Below are positions 34,462 through 43,179 of a stretch of DNA of 64,000 nt, piece after piece (the first letter of the stretch is position 1; the number at the start of each line of letters is the position of its first letter). The notes beneath the pieces are model-generated. The model did no database searches. It saw only the letters and a program-made list of their open reading frames with translations, and was not told the DNA's origin. A program made the position numbers and the translations under genes. Source of the stretch: Pseudoduganella albidiflava (GTDB lineage: Bacteria; Pseudomonadota; Gammaproteobacteria; Burkholderiales; Burkholderiaceae_D); the NCBI RefSeq assembly GCF_004322755.1, contig NZ_CP036401.1, forward strand, positions 6,200,001 to 6,264,000, written 5' to 3'.

Positions 34462-35355
34462 CTATGCGGCGCATTCGGCCGCGATCCAGGCACGCAGGCT
34501 GTCCAGGGCCGGCCCCGATGCGCGGCCATGCGGACGCACCAGGTAGTAGCCGCGCGGCGTCGCCATTTCCGGTACGGGCAGCCTGACGAGCTGCCCGCCG
34601 CGCAGCAGGTCGTCCACCAGCGGGCGCCAGCCCAGCGCCACGCCGCGGCCGGCCACCGCGGCCTGGATCACCAGCGGGTAATTTCCCAATGTCAGGCTCT
34701 GGCGCTGGTTCTCCGCGCTGGCGCCCTGCGCTCGCGCCCAGTCGTGCCATGTCATCCACCGCACCGGCCCGCTGCTCTCCAGGTGCAGCAGCGGCATCTC
34801 CATCACGTCGCCGGCGCTGGCTGGGGCATGGCGCGCCAGCAGGCCGGCACTGCACACGGGCACGACCACTTCCGGCAGGATCGGCTGGGCATCGCAGCCC
34901 GGCCACTGCCCGGCACCGAATGAAATGGCCAGGTCGACAGGTTCGCCGCGGATGTCGAAACCGTTCTGCGACGTGACGATGCGCACGTCCAGCGCCGGCT
35001 TCGCTTCCTGGAACGCCGCCAGCCGGGGCATCAGCCAGAAATTGGCGAACGCAAAATCGGTCGCCACCGTCAGCACCTCGCGCCGCCGCCGCGTGCGCAG
35101 CCGCTCCACCGCTCCCTGTACCGCGGCCAGGTGATCGTGCACGGCATCGTACAGCGCGGCGCCTTCCGCGGTGAGCACCACGCCGCGATGCGCGCGCTTG
35201 AACAAGGCGGTGCCCAGGTATTTTTCCAATGCCGCGATGCGCTGGCTGACGGCCGGCTGCGTGGTGCCGAATTCCTCGGCGACCTGCGTGAAATTCAGGT
35301 GGCGCACCGCGCAGGCGAACAGCAGCAGGCTTTGCATCGGCACATCGTTTCCCAT
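34462..35355 (-). CDS. LysR-type regulator of the choline-O-sulfate locus
   Basis: A 297-aa protein. Residues 7-66 are the LysR helix-turn-helix (LLLFACAVRHLNFTQVAEEF, TQPAVSQRIAALEKYLGTAL); residues 92-295 are the effector domain, of the GcvA/AmpR-like type (VLTVATDFAFANFWLMPRLA). AAGGA precedes the ATG at 35355. It is divergent from betC, with a 17-bp palindrome in the shared 157-bp promoter. It probably activates betC-choX-receptor-choVW in response to choline sulfate or choline, which differs from the TetR-type BetI. Inferred from position. Confidence 0.88.
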   Translation of the reverse strand: MGNDVPMQSLLLFACAVRHLNFTQVAEEFGTTQPAVSQRIAALEKYLGTALFKRAHRGVVLTAEGAALYDAVHDHLAAVQGAVERLRTRRRREVLTVATDFAFANFWLMPRLAAFQEAKPALDVRIVTSQNGFDIRGEPVDLAISFGAGQWPGCDAQPILPEVVVPVCSAGLLARHAPASAGDVMEMPLLHLESSGPVRWMTWHDWARAQGASAENQRQSLTLGNYPLVIQAAVAGRGVALGWRPLVDDLLRGGQLVRLPVPEMATPRGYYLVRPHGRASGPALDSLRAWIAAECAA

Positions 35356-35441
35356 TCTTTTTCCTTATGCATGGATCAGGTTTCGTGATTTTAAGTGCCT
35401 GAATCCATGGAAGAAAACGAAAAATTACGCATAAGCATGGA

Positions 35442-35458
35442 TTATGAATAATTCATAA
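35442..35458. promoter_or_regulatory. palindromic operator candidate between lysR and betC
   Basis: TTATGAATAATTCATAA is a perfect 8-1-8 palindrome of the T-N11-A type. It sits inside a wider inverted pair (CGCATAA at 35428 and TTATGCG at 35461). Likely target of the divergent LysR regulator. Confidence 0.6.
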
Positions 35459-35512
35459 GATTATGCGAATTAATACGTTTTCCATTACCGGTGGCCGGTG
35501 CAGAATCCGGCC

Positions 35513-37093
35513 ATGAATGCACCACGCCAACCCACGCATCGACCGACGCATCGGCCAACGCATCGGCCAACGCATCGGCCAAATATCCTGATCGTGATGG
35601 CCGACCAGCTGACGCCCCGCGCGCTGGCGGCATACGGCAACCGCGTCACCCGCACGCCGCACCTCGACCGCCTGGCCGCACAGGGTGTCGTGTTCGATTC
35701 CGCCTATTGCAACTCGCCGCTGTGCGCCCCGGCGCGCTACTCGCTGATGACCGGCCTGCCGCCATCGGTCCATGGCGGCTACGACAATGCCGCCGCGCTG
35801 TCGCCCGAAGCGCTCACGTTCGGGCACTACCTGCGCCATGCCGGCTACCGCACGATCCTGGCCGGCAAGATGCACTTCATCGGGGCCGACCAGCTGCACG
35901 GCTTCGAGGAGCGCCTGACCACCGATATCTACCCGGCCGACTTCACGTGGACACCGGACTGGGAACAGCCGCATGTGCGCCCGGACTGGTACCACAACAT
36001 GGCGTCCGTTGCCGATGCCGGGCCATGCGTGCGCACCAACCAGCTCGACTTCGACGACGAGGTGGTGCACGCCACCCGCCAGAAGCTGTTCGACCTGGCG
36101 CGCGATCCGGACGGGCGGCCGTTCTGCCTGACCGTGTCGCTGACGCATCCGCACGACCCGTATGCCATCTCGCGCGACTACTGGGACCTGTACCGCGACG
36201 ACGACATCGATCCGCCGCGCGTGCCCGGCACGCCGGACCACGAGGACGCGCACTCGCGCCGCCTGCGCGACGTGATCGACATCGCCCGCGCGCCCGTCGA
36301 TGCCGGCCAGGCGCGCACCGCGCGGCGCGCGTACTACGGCGCGATTTCCTATGTCGACGAGCAGGTCGGGAAGCTGCTGCGCACGCTGGAGGAAACCGGC
36401 CAGGCGCAGGACACGGTCATCGTCTTCACGTCGGACCATGGCGACATGCTGGGCGAGCGCAACCTCTGGTACAAGATGACGTTCTTCGAACCGTCGGCGC
36501 GCGTGCCGCTGATCGTGCACGCGCCGGACCGCTTCGCGCCGCGCCGCGTGGCCGAATCGGTGTCCCACGTGGACCTGCTGCCGACGCTGCTCGACCTGGC
36601 AAGCGCCGGCGCGCCGCTGGAACCGGGCGGACGCAGCCTGCTGCCGCACCTGGAAGGCGCCGGCGGCCATGATGAAGTGGCCGCCGAGTACACCGCCGAA
36701 GGCGCGCTCGCGCCGATCGTGATGCTGCGCCGCGGCCCCTACAAATACGTGCATTCGCCCGCCGACCCGGAGCAGCTGTACCACCTGGCCGACGATCCCG
36801 ACGAGCTGCGCAACCTGGCTGCCGAGCCGGGCCGCCATGCCGGCGCACTGGCCAGCCTGCGCGCCGACGCGGCACGCCGCTGGGACCTGGCGTCGCTGCA
36901 CCGCCGCGTGCTGGCCAGCCAGCGCCGCCGCCGGCTGATCGGCACGGCCAATGCACTGGGCGCCCGCCATGCCTGGGACTACGAACCGCCGCGCGATGCC
37001 AGCCGCCAGTACATCCGCAGCCACCTCGACCTCGATTCGCTGGAGGCGCGCGCGCGTTTCCCTTCCCTCACCGGTGAAAGAAAACCACGATGA
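35513..37093 (+). CDS. betC: choline-sulfatase
   Basis: A 526-aa sulfatase that hydrolyses choline-O-sulfate to choline and sulfate in the cytosol. The type I sulfatase signature is CAPARYSLMTG with C71 as the formylglycine precursor and R75. Metal ligands include D31 (LIVMADQLTPRAL) and the TSDHGDMLGER block near residue 308. Choline-sulfatase blocks are RNLWYKMTFFEPSARVPLIV and the C-terminal HRRVLASQRRRRLIGTANAL. The N-terminus carries four THRP repeats from a 12-bp tandem repeat (35534-35581). The stop overlaps choX (ATGA). First gene of a five-gene operon. Confidence 0.93.
   Translation: MNAPRQPTHRPTHRPTHRPTHRPNILIVMADQLTPRALAAYGNRVTRTPHLDRLAAQGVVFDSAYCNSPLCAPARYSLMTGLPPSVHGGYDNAAALSPEALTFGHYLRHAGYRTILAGKMHFIGADQLHGFEERLTTDIYPADFTWTPDWEQPHVRPDWYHNMASVADAGPCVRTNQLDFDDEVVHATRQKLFDLARDPDGRPFCLTVSLTHPHDPYAISRDYWDLYRDDDIDPPRVPGTPDHEDAHSRRLRDVIDIARAPVDAGQARTARRAYYGAISYVDEQVGKLLRTLEETGQAQDTVIVFTSDHGDMLGERNLWYKMTFFEPSARVPLIVHAPDRFAPRRVAESVSHVDLLPTLLDLASAGAPLEPGGRSLLPHLEGAGGHDEVAAEYTAEGALAPIVMLRRGPYKYVHSPADPEQLYHLADDPDELRNLAAEPGRHAGALASLRADAARRWDLASLHRRVLASQRRRRLIGTANALGARHAWDYEPPRDASRQYIRSHLDLDSLEARARFPSLTGERKPR
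35534..35581 (+). repeat. 12-bp in-frame tandem repeat in betC
   Basis: Four copies of ACGCATCGGCCA (first copy with two changes) encode THRP four times near the BetC N-terminus. Length change by slippage would keep the frame. Confidence 0.9.
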
Positions 37094-38025
37094 AACGCTA
37101 TCCCGCCCTTGCCCTTTTTCCTGCACTGGCGCTAGCCTTTGCAGCCACCTCCCATGCCGCCGACGCGCCCGCGTGCCGCGTCGTGAAGATGGCCGATCCC
37201 GGGTGGACCGACATCGCCGCCACGAATGCACTGAGCGGCATCGTGCTCGAAGCGCTCGGCTATGAACAGAAGGTGCTGCCGCTGTCCGTGCCGATCACCT
37301 ACGCCGGGCTGCAGAAGAACCACGTCGACGTCTTCCTCGGCAACTGGATGCCGGCACAGCGCACGCTGGTCGAGCCGCTGCTGAAAAGCGGCACGGTGGA
37401 ACAGCTGCGCGCCAACCTGCCGCAGGCGCGCTTCACGCTGGCCGTGCCGGACACGGTGGCCCGCGCCGGCGTGCGCAGCGTCGCCGACCTGGCGAAGCAC
37501 GCGGACAAGTTCAACAACAGAATCTACGGCATCGAGTCGGGTGCGCCCGCAAACTCGGTCATCCGGAAAATGCTGGCATCGAACAGCCATGGGCTAAAGG
37601 GCTGGACGCTCGTCGAATCGAGCGAGCAGGGCATGCTGAGCCAGGTGGCGCGGGCCACCCGCAACAACGACTGGATCGTGTTCCTGGCCTGGGAGCCGCA
37701 CCAGATGAACAACACGTTCAAGCTGGCCTACCTGGAAGGCGCGGCCGACGACTTCGGCCCGGCCAGCGTGCACACGGTGACGCGCAAGGGTTACCGCGCC
37801 GCCTGCCCCAACGCGGCCAGGCTGTTCGCGCAGATTGAATTCACGGCCCCGCTGGAGCACGCGATCATCGCCGACGTGACGGCGAAGAAGGCCACCGCGC
37901 GTGCCGCCGCGCTGCGCCAGCTGAAGGCGCAACCGGCGCTGCTGGAGCGCTGGCTGGCCGGCGTGACCACGCTGGCGGGCACCGATGCGAAGGCCGCCGT
38001 GCTGGCCCGCCTCGCCAGGCCGTGA
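37090..38025 (+). CDS. choX: choline ABC transporter substrate-binding protein
   Basis: A 311-aa periplasmic protein with a 23-residue signal peptide ending SHA. The OpuAC/ChoX pattern is clear: VKMADPGWTDIAATNALSGI, LPLSVPITYAGLQKNHVDVF, LGNWMPAQ and LAWEPHQMNNTFKLAYLEG. The aromatic residues W39, Y76, W86 and W202 (approximate) would form the cation-pi box for the trimethylammonium group. It feeds ChoVW. The start overlaps betC by 4 bp. Length and motifs agree with ChoX of rhizobia. Confidence 0.92.
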   Translation: MKRYPALALFPALALAFAATSHAADAPACRVVKMADPGWTDIAATNALSGIVLEALGYEQKVLPLSVPITYAGLQKNHVDVFLGNWMPAQRTLVEPLLKSGTVEQLRANLPQARFTLAVPDTVARAGVRSVADLAKHADKFNNRIYGIESGAPANSVIRKMLASNSHGLKGWTLVESSEQGMLSQVARATRNNDWIVFLAWEPHQMNNTFKLAYLEGAADDFGPASVHTVTRKGYRAACPNAARLFAQIEFTAPLEHAIIADVTAKKATARAAALRQLKAQPALLERWLAGVTTLAGTDAKAAVLARLARP

Positions 38026-38057
38026 CACCTCATTCATCACAACCACAAGAGTCCAAG

Positions 38058-40316
38058 ATGTCCGCCCCGTCCAAATCGCCGTTTCCCTTGAAACCCCTGG
38101 CCCTGCTGGTGCTGCATGCGCTCTCCGGCGCCGCTCTTGCCGCGCCGCTTCCCGCCGAACCGGAGCCCGTCCCCGACCCCGCGATCCGCCCCGAAGCGCC
38201 GATCGAGACTGTGTTTGTCCAGGGCCAGGTGCGCCAGGTGCAGAACGTCACCCGCAAGGACCTGCAGCAGGCCACGCCCGGCACCAGCCCCCTGAAGACG
38301 CTGGAAAAGCTGCCCGGCGTATCGTTCCAGTCGGCCGACCCGTTCGGCGCCTACGAATGGTCGACGCACATCTCCATCCGGGGCTTCGGCCAGAACCAGC
38401 TGGGCTTTACCCTGGACGGCATACCGCTGGGCGACATGAGCTACCGGAACCACAATGGCTTGCACGTCAGCCGGGCGATCTCGTCGGAAAACATCGGCAG
38501 CGTGACGGTATCGCAGGGCGCCGGCGCGCTGGGCACCGCATCGACCAGCAACCTGGGCGGCGCCGTGGCGTTCACCACGCGCGGCCCGCAGGATACCGCC
38601 GGCGTGCAGCTGGCCCAGACGATCGGCACCGAGAACACCTCGCGCACGTTCGTCCGCTACGATACTGGCCTGCTGCCGACCGGCACCAGGGCCTATGCAT
38701 CCGGCACGCGCCAGCGCGCCGACAAATGGAAGGGTGACGGCGGCCAGGACCAGGACCAGTTCAATGCGGCCGTCGAACAGGAGCTGGGCAAGCATGTGCT
38801 GGGCGCGTTCTTCAACTACTCCGAGCGCACCGAGGCCGACTACCAGGACCTGTCGTTCGATGCTGTGCGCCGCCTCGGATACGGCTGGGACAACTATGCG
38901 CCCGACTGGCAGCGAGCCGTGGATGCGGCGAACGGCGACTACACGGGCGGCGTGAACAATCTCGACGACGCCTACTACCTGGGCCGCGGCATCCGCCACG
39001 ACTGGCTGGCGGGCGCGAAACTGGAACTGAACCCGGTGGATGGCGTGCGCTGGGATACCACCGTGTATGGCCACCGCAACCGCGGCGAGAGCCACTGGTA
39101 CACGCCCTACACGCCCTCCTCCGCCACCGTGCCGATCTCGGTCCGCGCACAGGAATACGGTATCGAGCGCGCGGGCGTGGTCACCAGCCTCGCGTGGGAG
39201 ATCGGCAACCACACGGTCACCGCCGGTGCCTGGGGCGAGCGCAGCACGCACTCGTGGTCGCGCGCGTTCCACGCGGTGGCCGGGCCCGAGGATACCTCGC
39301 ACTTCCTCGACAATCCATTCTCCACCGTGATCGCGCAGCGCTTCACGACGAAGACGCGCCAGTTCCACGTGCAGGACAGCATCGCCCTGCTGCAGCACCG
39401 CCTGAAGCTGAATGCCGGGTTCAAGAGCACCAAGGTCACGATCGATGGTGACAATGATATCGGCGGCCGTGCCGCCGGCACGCTGGAAGCATCGAAGAAA
39501 TTCCTGCCGCAGGCCGGCCTGACGTTCGCCGTGACGCCGCAAACGGAACTGTTTACATCGTGGTCGAAGAACCTGAAGGCACATATCGCCGGCGCCGACG
39601 GCCCGTTCTCGCAGACGCAGGCGGCGTTCGACCTGTCGAAGCCGGCCCTGAAGCCGGAAACCTCGACCACGGTCGACCTGGGCGTGCGCGCAAGGAACGG
39701 CAACGTGCAGGGCTCGGTGGCGCTGTACGCCGCGGATTTCAGGAACCGGCAACTGACCGTGGCCACCTGCACCGGCATCGTCGGCTGCCCGACCACGCTG
39801 GCCAATGTGGGCAAGGTGGAAACCCGCGGCCTGGAAGCGGCGCTGGACTGGAAGCTGGCGCGAGGGGGGCGCTGGTTCAACTCCTTCACCTACAACCGCT
39901 CCGAGTACAAGGATGCGCCGGTGTACTACGAAGGGGCGGCCGCGATCGACGTCAACGGCAAGCGCGTGGTCGATGCGCCGCGCGTGCTGTTCAACACCGA
40001 GCTGTCGTTCGAGCACGCCGGCTGGTTCGCCCGCGTCGATACGAAATATACGGGAAAGCGGTACTACACCTACCTGAACGACAGCCCGGTGCCGTCGTAC
40101 TGGATCGCCAACGCGGTGGCCGGCTACAGGCTGGGCGCGGCCGGTCCGTTCAGGGAGGCGACGCTCCAGCTGAACGTGGCCAACCTGTTCGACAAGAAGT
40201 ACTTCGCCACGATCGGCACCAACGGCTTCGCCAGCGCCGATCCCGCCGGCACGTTCGCGACGATGCTGGCGGGCGCACCGCGCGCGGCATTCCTGTCGCT
40301 GAGCGGCAAACTGTAA
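38058..40316 (+). CDS. TonB-dependent outer-membrane receptor in the choline-sulfate operon
   Basis: A 752-aa outer-membrane receptor. A signal peptide (residues 1-29) is followed by a plug domain (ETVFVQGQVRQVQNVTRKDL, SIRGFGQNQLGFTLDGIPLG, GSVTVSQGAGALGTASTSNL) and a 22-strand barrel with the late VANLFDKKYFATIGTNGF; it ends LSLSGKL. The ATG at 38058 is used. It sits between choX and choV with gaps of 32 and 19 bp, so it is part of the operon. Such receptors energise uptake of scarce substrates; here the cargo is probably choline-O-sulfate or a choline-bearing compound. This is inference, as known choline-sulfate loci lack a receptor. Confidence 0.9.
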   Translation: MSAPSKSPFPLKPLALLVLHALSGAALAAPLPAEPEPVPDPAIRPEAPIETVFVQGQVRQVQNVTRKDLQQATPGTSPLKTLEKLPGVSFQSADPFGAYEWSTHISIRGFGQNQLGFTLDGIPLGDMSYRNHNGLHVSRAISSENIGSVTVSQGAGALGTASTSNLGGAVAFTTRGPQDTAGVQLAQTIGTENTSRTFVRYDTGLLPTGTRAYASGTRQRADKWKGDGGQDQDQFNAAVEQELGKHVLGAFFNYSERTEADYQDLSFDAVRRLGYGWDNYAPDWQRAVDAANGDYTGGVNNLDDAYYLGRGIRHDWLAGAKLELNPVDGVRWDTTVYGHRNRGESHWYTPYTPSSATVPISVRAQEYGIERAGVVTSLAWEIGNHTVTAGAWGERSTHSWSRAFHAVAGPEDTSHFLDNPFSTVIAQRFTTKTRQFHVQDSIALLQHRLKLNAGFKSTKVTIDGDNDIGGRAAGTLEASKKFLPQAGLTFAVTPQTELFTSWSKNLKAHIAGADGPFSQTQAAFDLSKPALKPETSTTVDLGVRARNGNVQGSVALYAADFRNRQLTVATCTGIVGCPTTLANVGKVETRGLEAALDWKLARGGRWFNSFTYNRSEYKDAPVYYEGAAAIDVNGKRVVDAPRVLFNTELSFEHAGWFARVDTKYTGKRYYTYLNDSPVPSYWIANAVAGYRLGAAGPFREATLQLNVANLFDKKYFATIGTNGFASADPAGTFATMLAGAPRAAFLSLSGKL

Positions 40317-40335
40317 CCTTTCCGGGAGAAGCGTC

Positions 40336-41172
40336 ATGACGGCCACGGTCACCCTGCATCACGTGACGAAGATCTATCCGCCCGCGCCGGACGCGCCGGC
40401 CGGCGGCCGCGCCGCGGCGCTGGACGATGTGTCGCTCGAGGTCCGCGAAGGCGAGATCTGCGTGCTGATGGGCCTTTCCGGCTGCGGCAAGTCGACGCTG
40501 CTGCGGCTGATGAACGGGCTGGTGCCGCCGACGTCGGGCCAGGTCATCGTCGGCGGGCACGATCTCGGCACCCTGTCGGAACGCAAGCTGCAGTACCTGC
40601 GGCGCGGCACGATGGCGATGGTGTTCCAGTCGTTCGCGCTGTTCCCGCACCGGAGCGTGATCGACAATGCCGCCTTCGGCCTGGAGATCGCCGGCGTGCC
40701 GAAGGCCGAGCGCCATCGCCTTGCCGCCGCCGTGCTGGAGCAGGTGGGGCTGGCCGGCAATGCGAAGCAGTTCCCGCACCAGCTGTCCGGCGGCATGCGC
40801 CAGCGCGTGGGCCTGGCGCGCGCGCTGGCCGTCGATCCCGCGCTGCTGCTGATGGACGAAGCCTTTTCGGCGCTGGACCCACTGACCCGCCGCGACATGC
40901 AGGACCTGCTGCTCGACCTGCAGCGCGACAAGCGCCGCACGATCGTCTTCGTGTCGCACGACGTCGACGAGGCACTGCACCTGGCCGACAGGATCGCCCT
41001 GCTCCACGACGGCAGGCTGCTGCAGCATGGCACGCCCGAAGAACTGGTCGACAGCCCGGCGCACGAGCATGTGCGCAAGTTCTTCCGCGGCGCGAGTCCG
41101 GCCTGGCTTGCCCCTGCGCCTGCTATCGGGGCGGCGCACTCCGCGCCCCTGGCGGGAGCCCTGCATGGATAA
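40336..41172 (+). CDS. choV: choline ABC transporter ATPase
   Basis: A 278-aa ATPase. Walker A is GLSGCGKST (residues 46-54), Q-loop VFQSFALFPHRSV, signature LSGGMRQRVGLARALA, Walker B LLLMDEAFSALDPL and the H-loop VFVSHDVDEAL. It matches ProV/OpuAA/ChoV ATPases of quaternary-amine importers, but lacks the C-terminal CBS pair, so osmotic gating is unlikely. The stop overlaps choW by 8 bp. Confidence 0.92.
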   Translation: MTATVTLHHVTKIYPPAPDAPAGGRAAALDDVSLEVREGEICVLMGLSGCGKSTLLRLMNGLVPPTSGQVIVGGHDLGTLSERKLQYLRRGTMAMVFQSFALFPHRSVIDNAAFGLEIAGVPKAERHRLAAAVLEQVGLAGNAKQFPHQLSGGMRQRVGLARALAVDPALLLMDEAFSALDPLTRRDMQDLLLDLQRDKRRTIVFVSHDVDEALHLADRIALLHDGRLLQHGTPEELVDSPAHEHVRKFFRGASPAWLAPAPAIGAAHSAPLAGALHG

Positions 41173-41986
41173 GCTGGGATTGGGCAGCCACATCAACGAC
41201 GGCGTGCGGTGGCTGGTCGACCACCACGGCGCCTGGTTCGACGTCATCGGCCAGGGCATCGAATTCTTCGCCGGCACAGTCGAAGCAGCGTTGCAGGCCC
41301 TGCCCTGGTGGCTGCTGGCCGCGCTCGCGGCGGTGGTGGCATGGCGGCGCGTGTCGTCGGGATTCGCCGTACTGGCGGTGCTGGCGCTCGGCCTGATCGA
41401 GGCGCTGGGCTACTGGCCGCAGACCATGGCGACGCTGGGCCTGACGCTGGCCGCCACCGCCATCAGCCTGCTGCTGGGAGTACCGCTGGGTATCCTCGCC
41501 GCACGCCATCGCGGCGTGCACGCGGCGCTGCGGCCGGTGCTCGACTTCATGCAAACGATGCCGGCCTTCGTCTACCTGATCCCCGCCGTGATGCTGTTCG
41601 GCCTGGGCCGGGTGCCCGGCGTGCTGGCCACCGTGGTATTCGCGATGCCGCCCGCCGTGCGGCTGACCACCATGGGTATCCTGGCGGTGGACCGGGAACA
41701 GCTCGAAGCCGGCCAGGCCTTCGGCGCCAGCCCCTGGCAGCTGCTGTTCAAGGTGCAGCTGCCGCTGGCGCTGCCGGCCGTGATGGGCGGCATCAACCAG
41801 ACCATCATGATGGCGCTGTCGATGGTGATCGTCACGTCGATGGTCGGCGCCGGCGGGCTCGGTGGCGAAGTCCTCAGCAGCATCCAGCAGCTGGACGTGG
41901 GCCTCGGCTTCGAGAGCGGGCTGTGCGTGGTGCTGCTGGCGATCGTGGTGGACCGGATCACGCAGAGCTTCGGGCGGCGCATGTAA
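41165..41986 (+). CDS. choW: choline ABC transporter permease
   Basis: A 273-aa inner-membrane permease with about seven segments. The ProW/ChoW blocks are present: LDFMQTMPAFVYLIPAVMLF, GRVPGVLATVVFAMPPAVRL, and the EAA-type loop EAGQAFGASPWQLLFKVQLP. It also has NQTIMMALSMVIVTSMVGAG. It pairs with ChoV and ChoX to import choline, and perhaps choline-O-sulfate, which would then meet BetC inside the cell. Last gene of the operon; the next gene starts a lower-GC island. Confidence 0.92.
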   Translation: MDKLGLGSHINDGVRWLVDHHGAWFDVIGQGIEFFAGTVEAALQALPWWLLAALAAVVAWRRVSSGFAVLAVLALGLIEALGYWPQTMATLGLTLAATAISLLLGVPLGILAARHRGVHAALRPVLDFMQTMPAFVYLIPAVMLFGLGRVPGVLATVVFAMPPAVRLTTMGILAVDREQLEAGQAFGASPWQLLFKVQLPLALPAVMGGINQTIMMALSMVIVTSMVGAGGLGGEVLSSIQQLDVGLGFESGLCVVLLAIVVDRITQSFGRRM

Positions 41987-42060
41987 GTGACCTGGCAGCA
42001 ATCACCGCATGCCCCCGTCGGACCAACGCTGCCGGGCTCGTCCGTTCAGATATTTGCAAC

Positions 42061-42142
42061 GTTCAGTTTTTCTGAACTATGAAATTAATTGAACAGAACA
42101 GCATAGGTGTTCATAATCATATCTTGTTCGGGTTTACTGAAC
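42061..42142 (+). promoter_or_regulatory. paired 17-bp operators of the AbiE-like pair
   Basis: GTTCAGTTTTTCTGAAC at 42061-42077 and GTTCGGGTTTACTGAAC at 42126-42142 share length, end sequences and palindromic form. A third partial site (GTTCAGATATTTGCAAC) starts at 42044. They precede the antitoxin gene at 42154. AbiEi-type antitoxins repress their own promoter through inverted repeats. Confidence 0.65.
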
Positions 42143-42153
42143 GGAGTAAAAAA

Positions 42154-43179
42154 ATGAACCCAAAAGAATGGGAACGAACACTTGCCGTATGGCTACCAAA
42201 AGTCCTGGCCGCTTTGCGCAACTCTGCAGGTATCGACGGCCATGTCATGCCCAACTCGATGCTGTCAGAAGGAATGGTGGAACTGGCGATCAACGAAACG
42301 CTCCTCACCTACAGGTGCGAATTCAAGATGCGGATCTCCCACTTTGCAGTGCTCGCAGACATGAGGGCGCGTACCAATTCGGGCAACTCGGTTCTACTCA
42401 TTACACCGGCGCTAAGCCAGGAAATGGCGCTGCGCTGCCGCGCCGCAGGTATCCAGTTTCTCGATGCCGCTGGTAACGCATACCTGACAGACGGGCAATG
42501 CATGTTTATATTCATTGCCGGCTTAAAGACAGCTGCCGACGATGCGCCACTGGAAGCGGGTTCCCTTGCCACGCCGGCTGCCTTGCGGATGATTTTCGCT
42601 TTTCTCGCCAAACCCGCACTGATCAACGCGTCGTACCGCGAGATTTCGTGGGCGGCAAAAGTATCAACAGGCTCGATTGGCCAAGTGTTCAACTCGCTCG
42701 CCGCGCGGAATTTTCTTGCCACGACAAAGACTGGACGCCGCTTGAAGAACGAGAGGTTGCTGATCAGTGAATGGAGCGCAGGATACGCCAATCGGCTGAG
42801 GCCCAAACTGGAACGCCTGCGTTTCGCAGCAGACAACGTCGACCGCTTGTACCAATGGCTTCCGACGCAAGGCGTAGCTGCCTGGGGCGGCGAAATGGCT
42901 GCAGCAGTGCTAACAAAGCACCTGAAGCCTCAGCAATTTACTATCTATCTGGACATGGATGTTCCTGGAGCGCTGAATGAAATTGTCGGCGAGTTCCGGC
43001 TACGCAAGGATAACCAGGGTGCGATTGAAGTAGTACAGCCATTTTGGAAGATCGCCGAGTTGGAGGTGCAACAGGGCATCGCTCCCATTCCCCTGGTTTA
43101 CGCGGACCTGCTCATCAGCGGCGATCCACGCAATATCGAAGTCGCGTCCCATCTTTTGGACATAATGAACGATGCTTAG
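42154..43179 (+). CDS. AbiEi-like type IV antitoxin / transcriptional regulator
   Basis: A 341-aa protein with lower GC than its neighbours. Residues 165-235 look like a winged helix (INASYREISWAAKVSTGSIG, QVFNSLAARNFLATTKTGRR); the rest resembles the AbiEi family, type IV antitoxins that counter a nucleotidyltransferase without binding it and repress their own operon. GGAG at 42144 supports the ATG at 42154; an upstream ATG at 42079 lies between the operator copies and is less likely. It overlaps the next gene by 8 bp. Family assignment comes from the partner and the pattern; a search is needed to be firm. Confidence 0.75.
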   Translation: MNPKEWERTLAVWLPKVLAALRNSAGIDGHVMPNSMLSEGMVELAINETLLTYRCEFKMRISHFAVLADMRARTNSGNSVLLITPALSQEMALRCRAAGIQFLDAAGNAYLTDGQCMFIFIAGLKTAADDAPLEAGSLATPAALRMIFAFLAKPALINASYREISWAAKVSTGSIGQVFNSLAARNFLATTKTGRRLKNERLLISEWSAGYANRLRPKLERLRFAADNVDRLYQWLPTQGVAAWGGEMAAAVLTKHLKPQQFTIYLDMDVPGALNEIVGEFRLRKDNQGAIEVVQPFWKIAELEVQQGIAPIPLVYADLLISGDPRNIEVASHLLDIMNDA

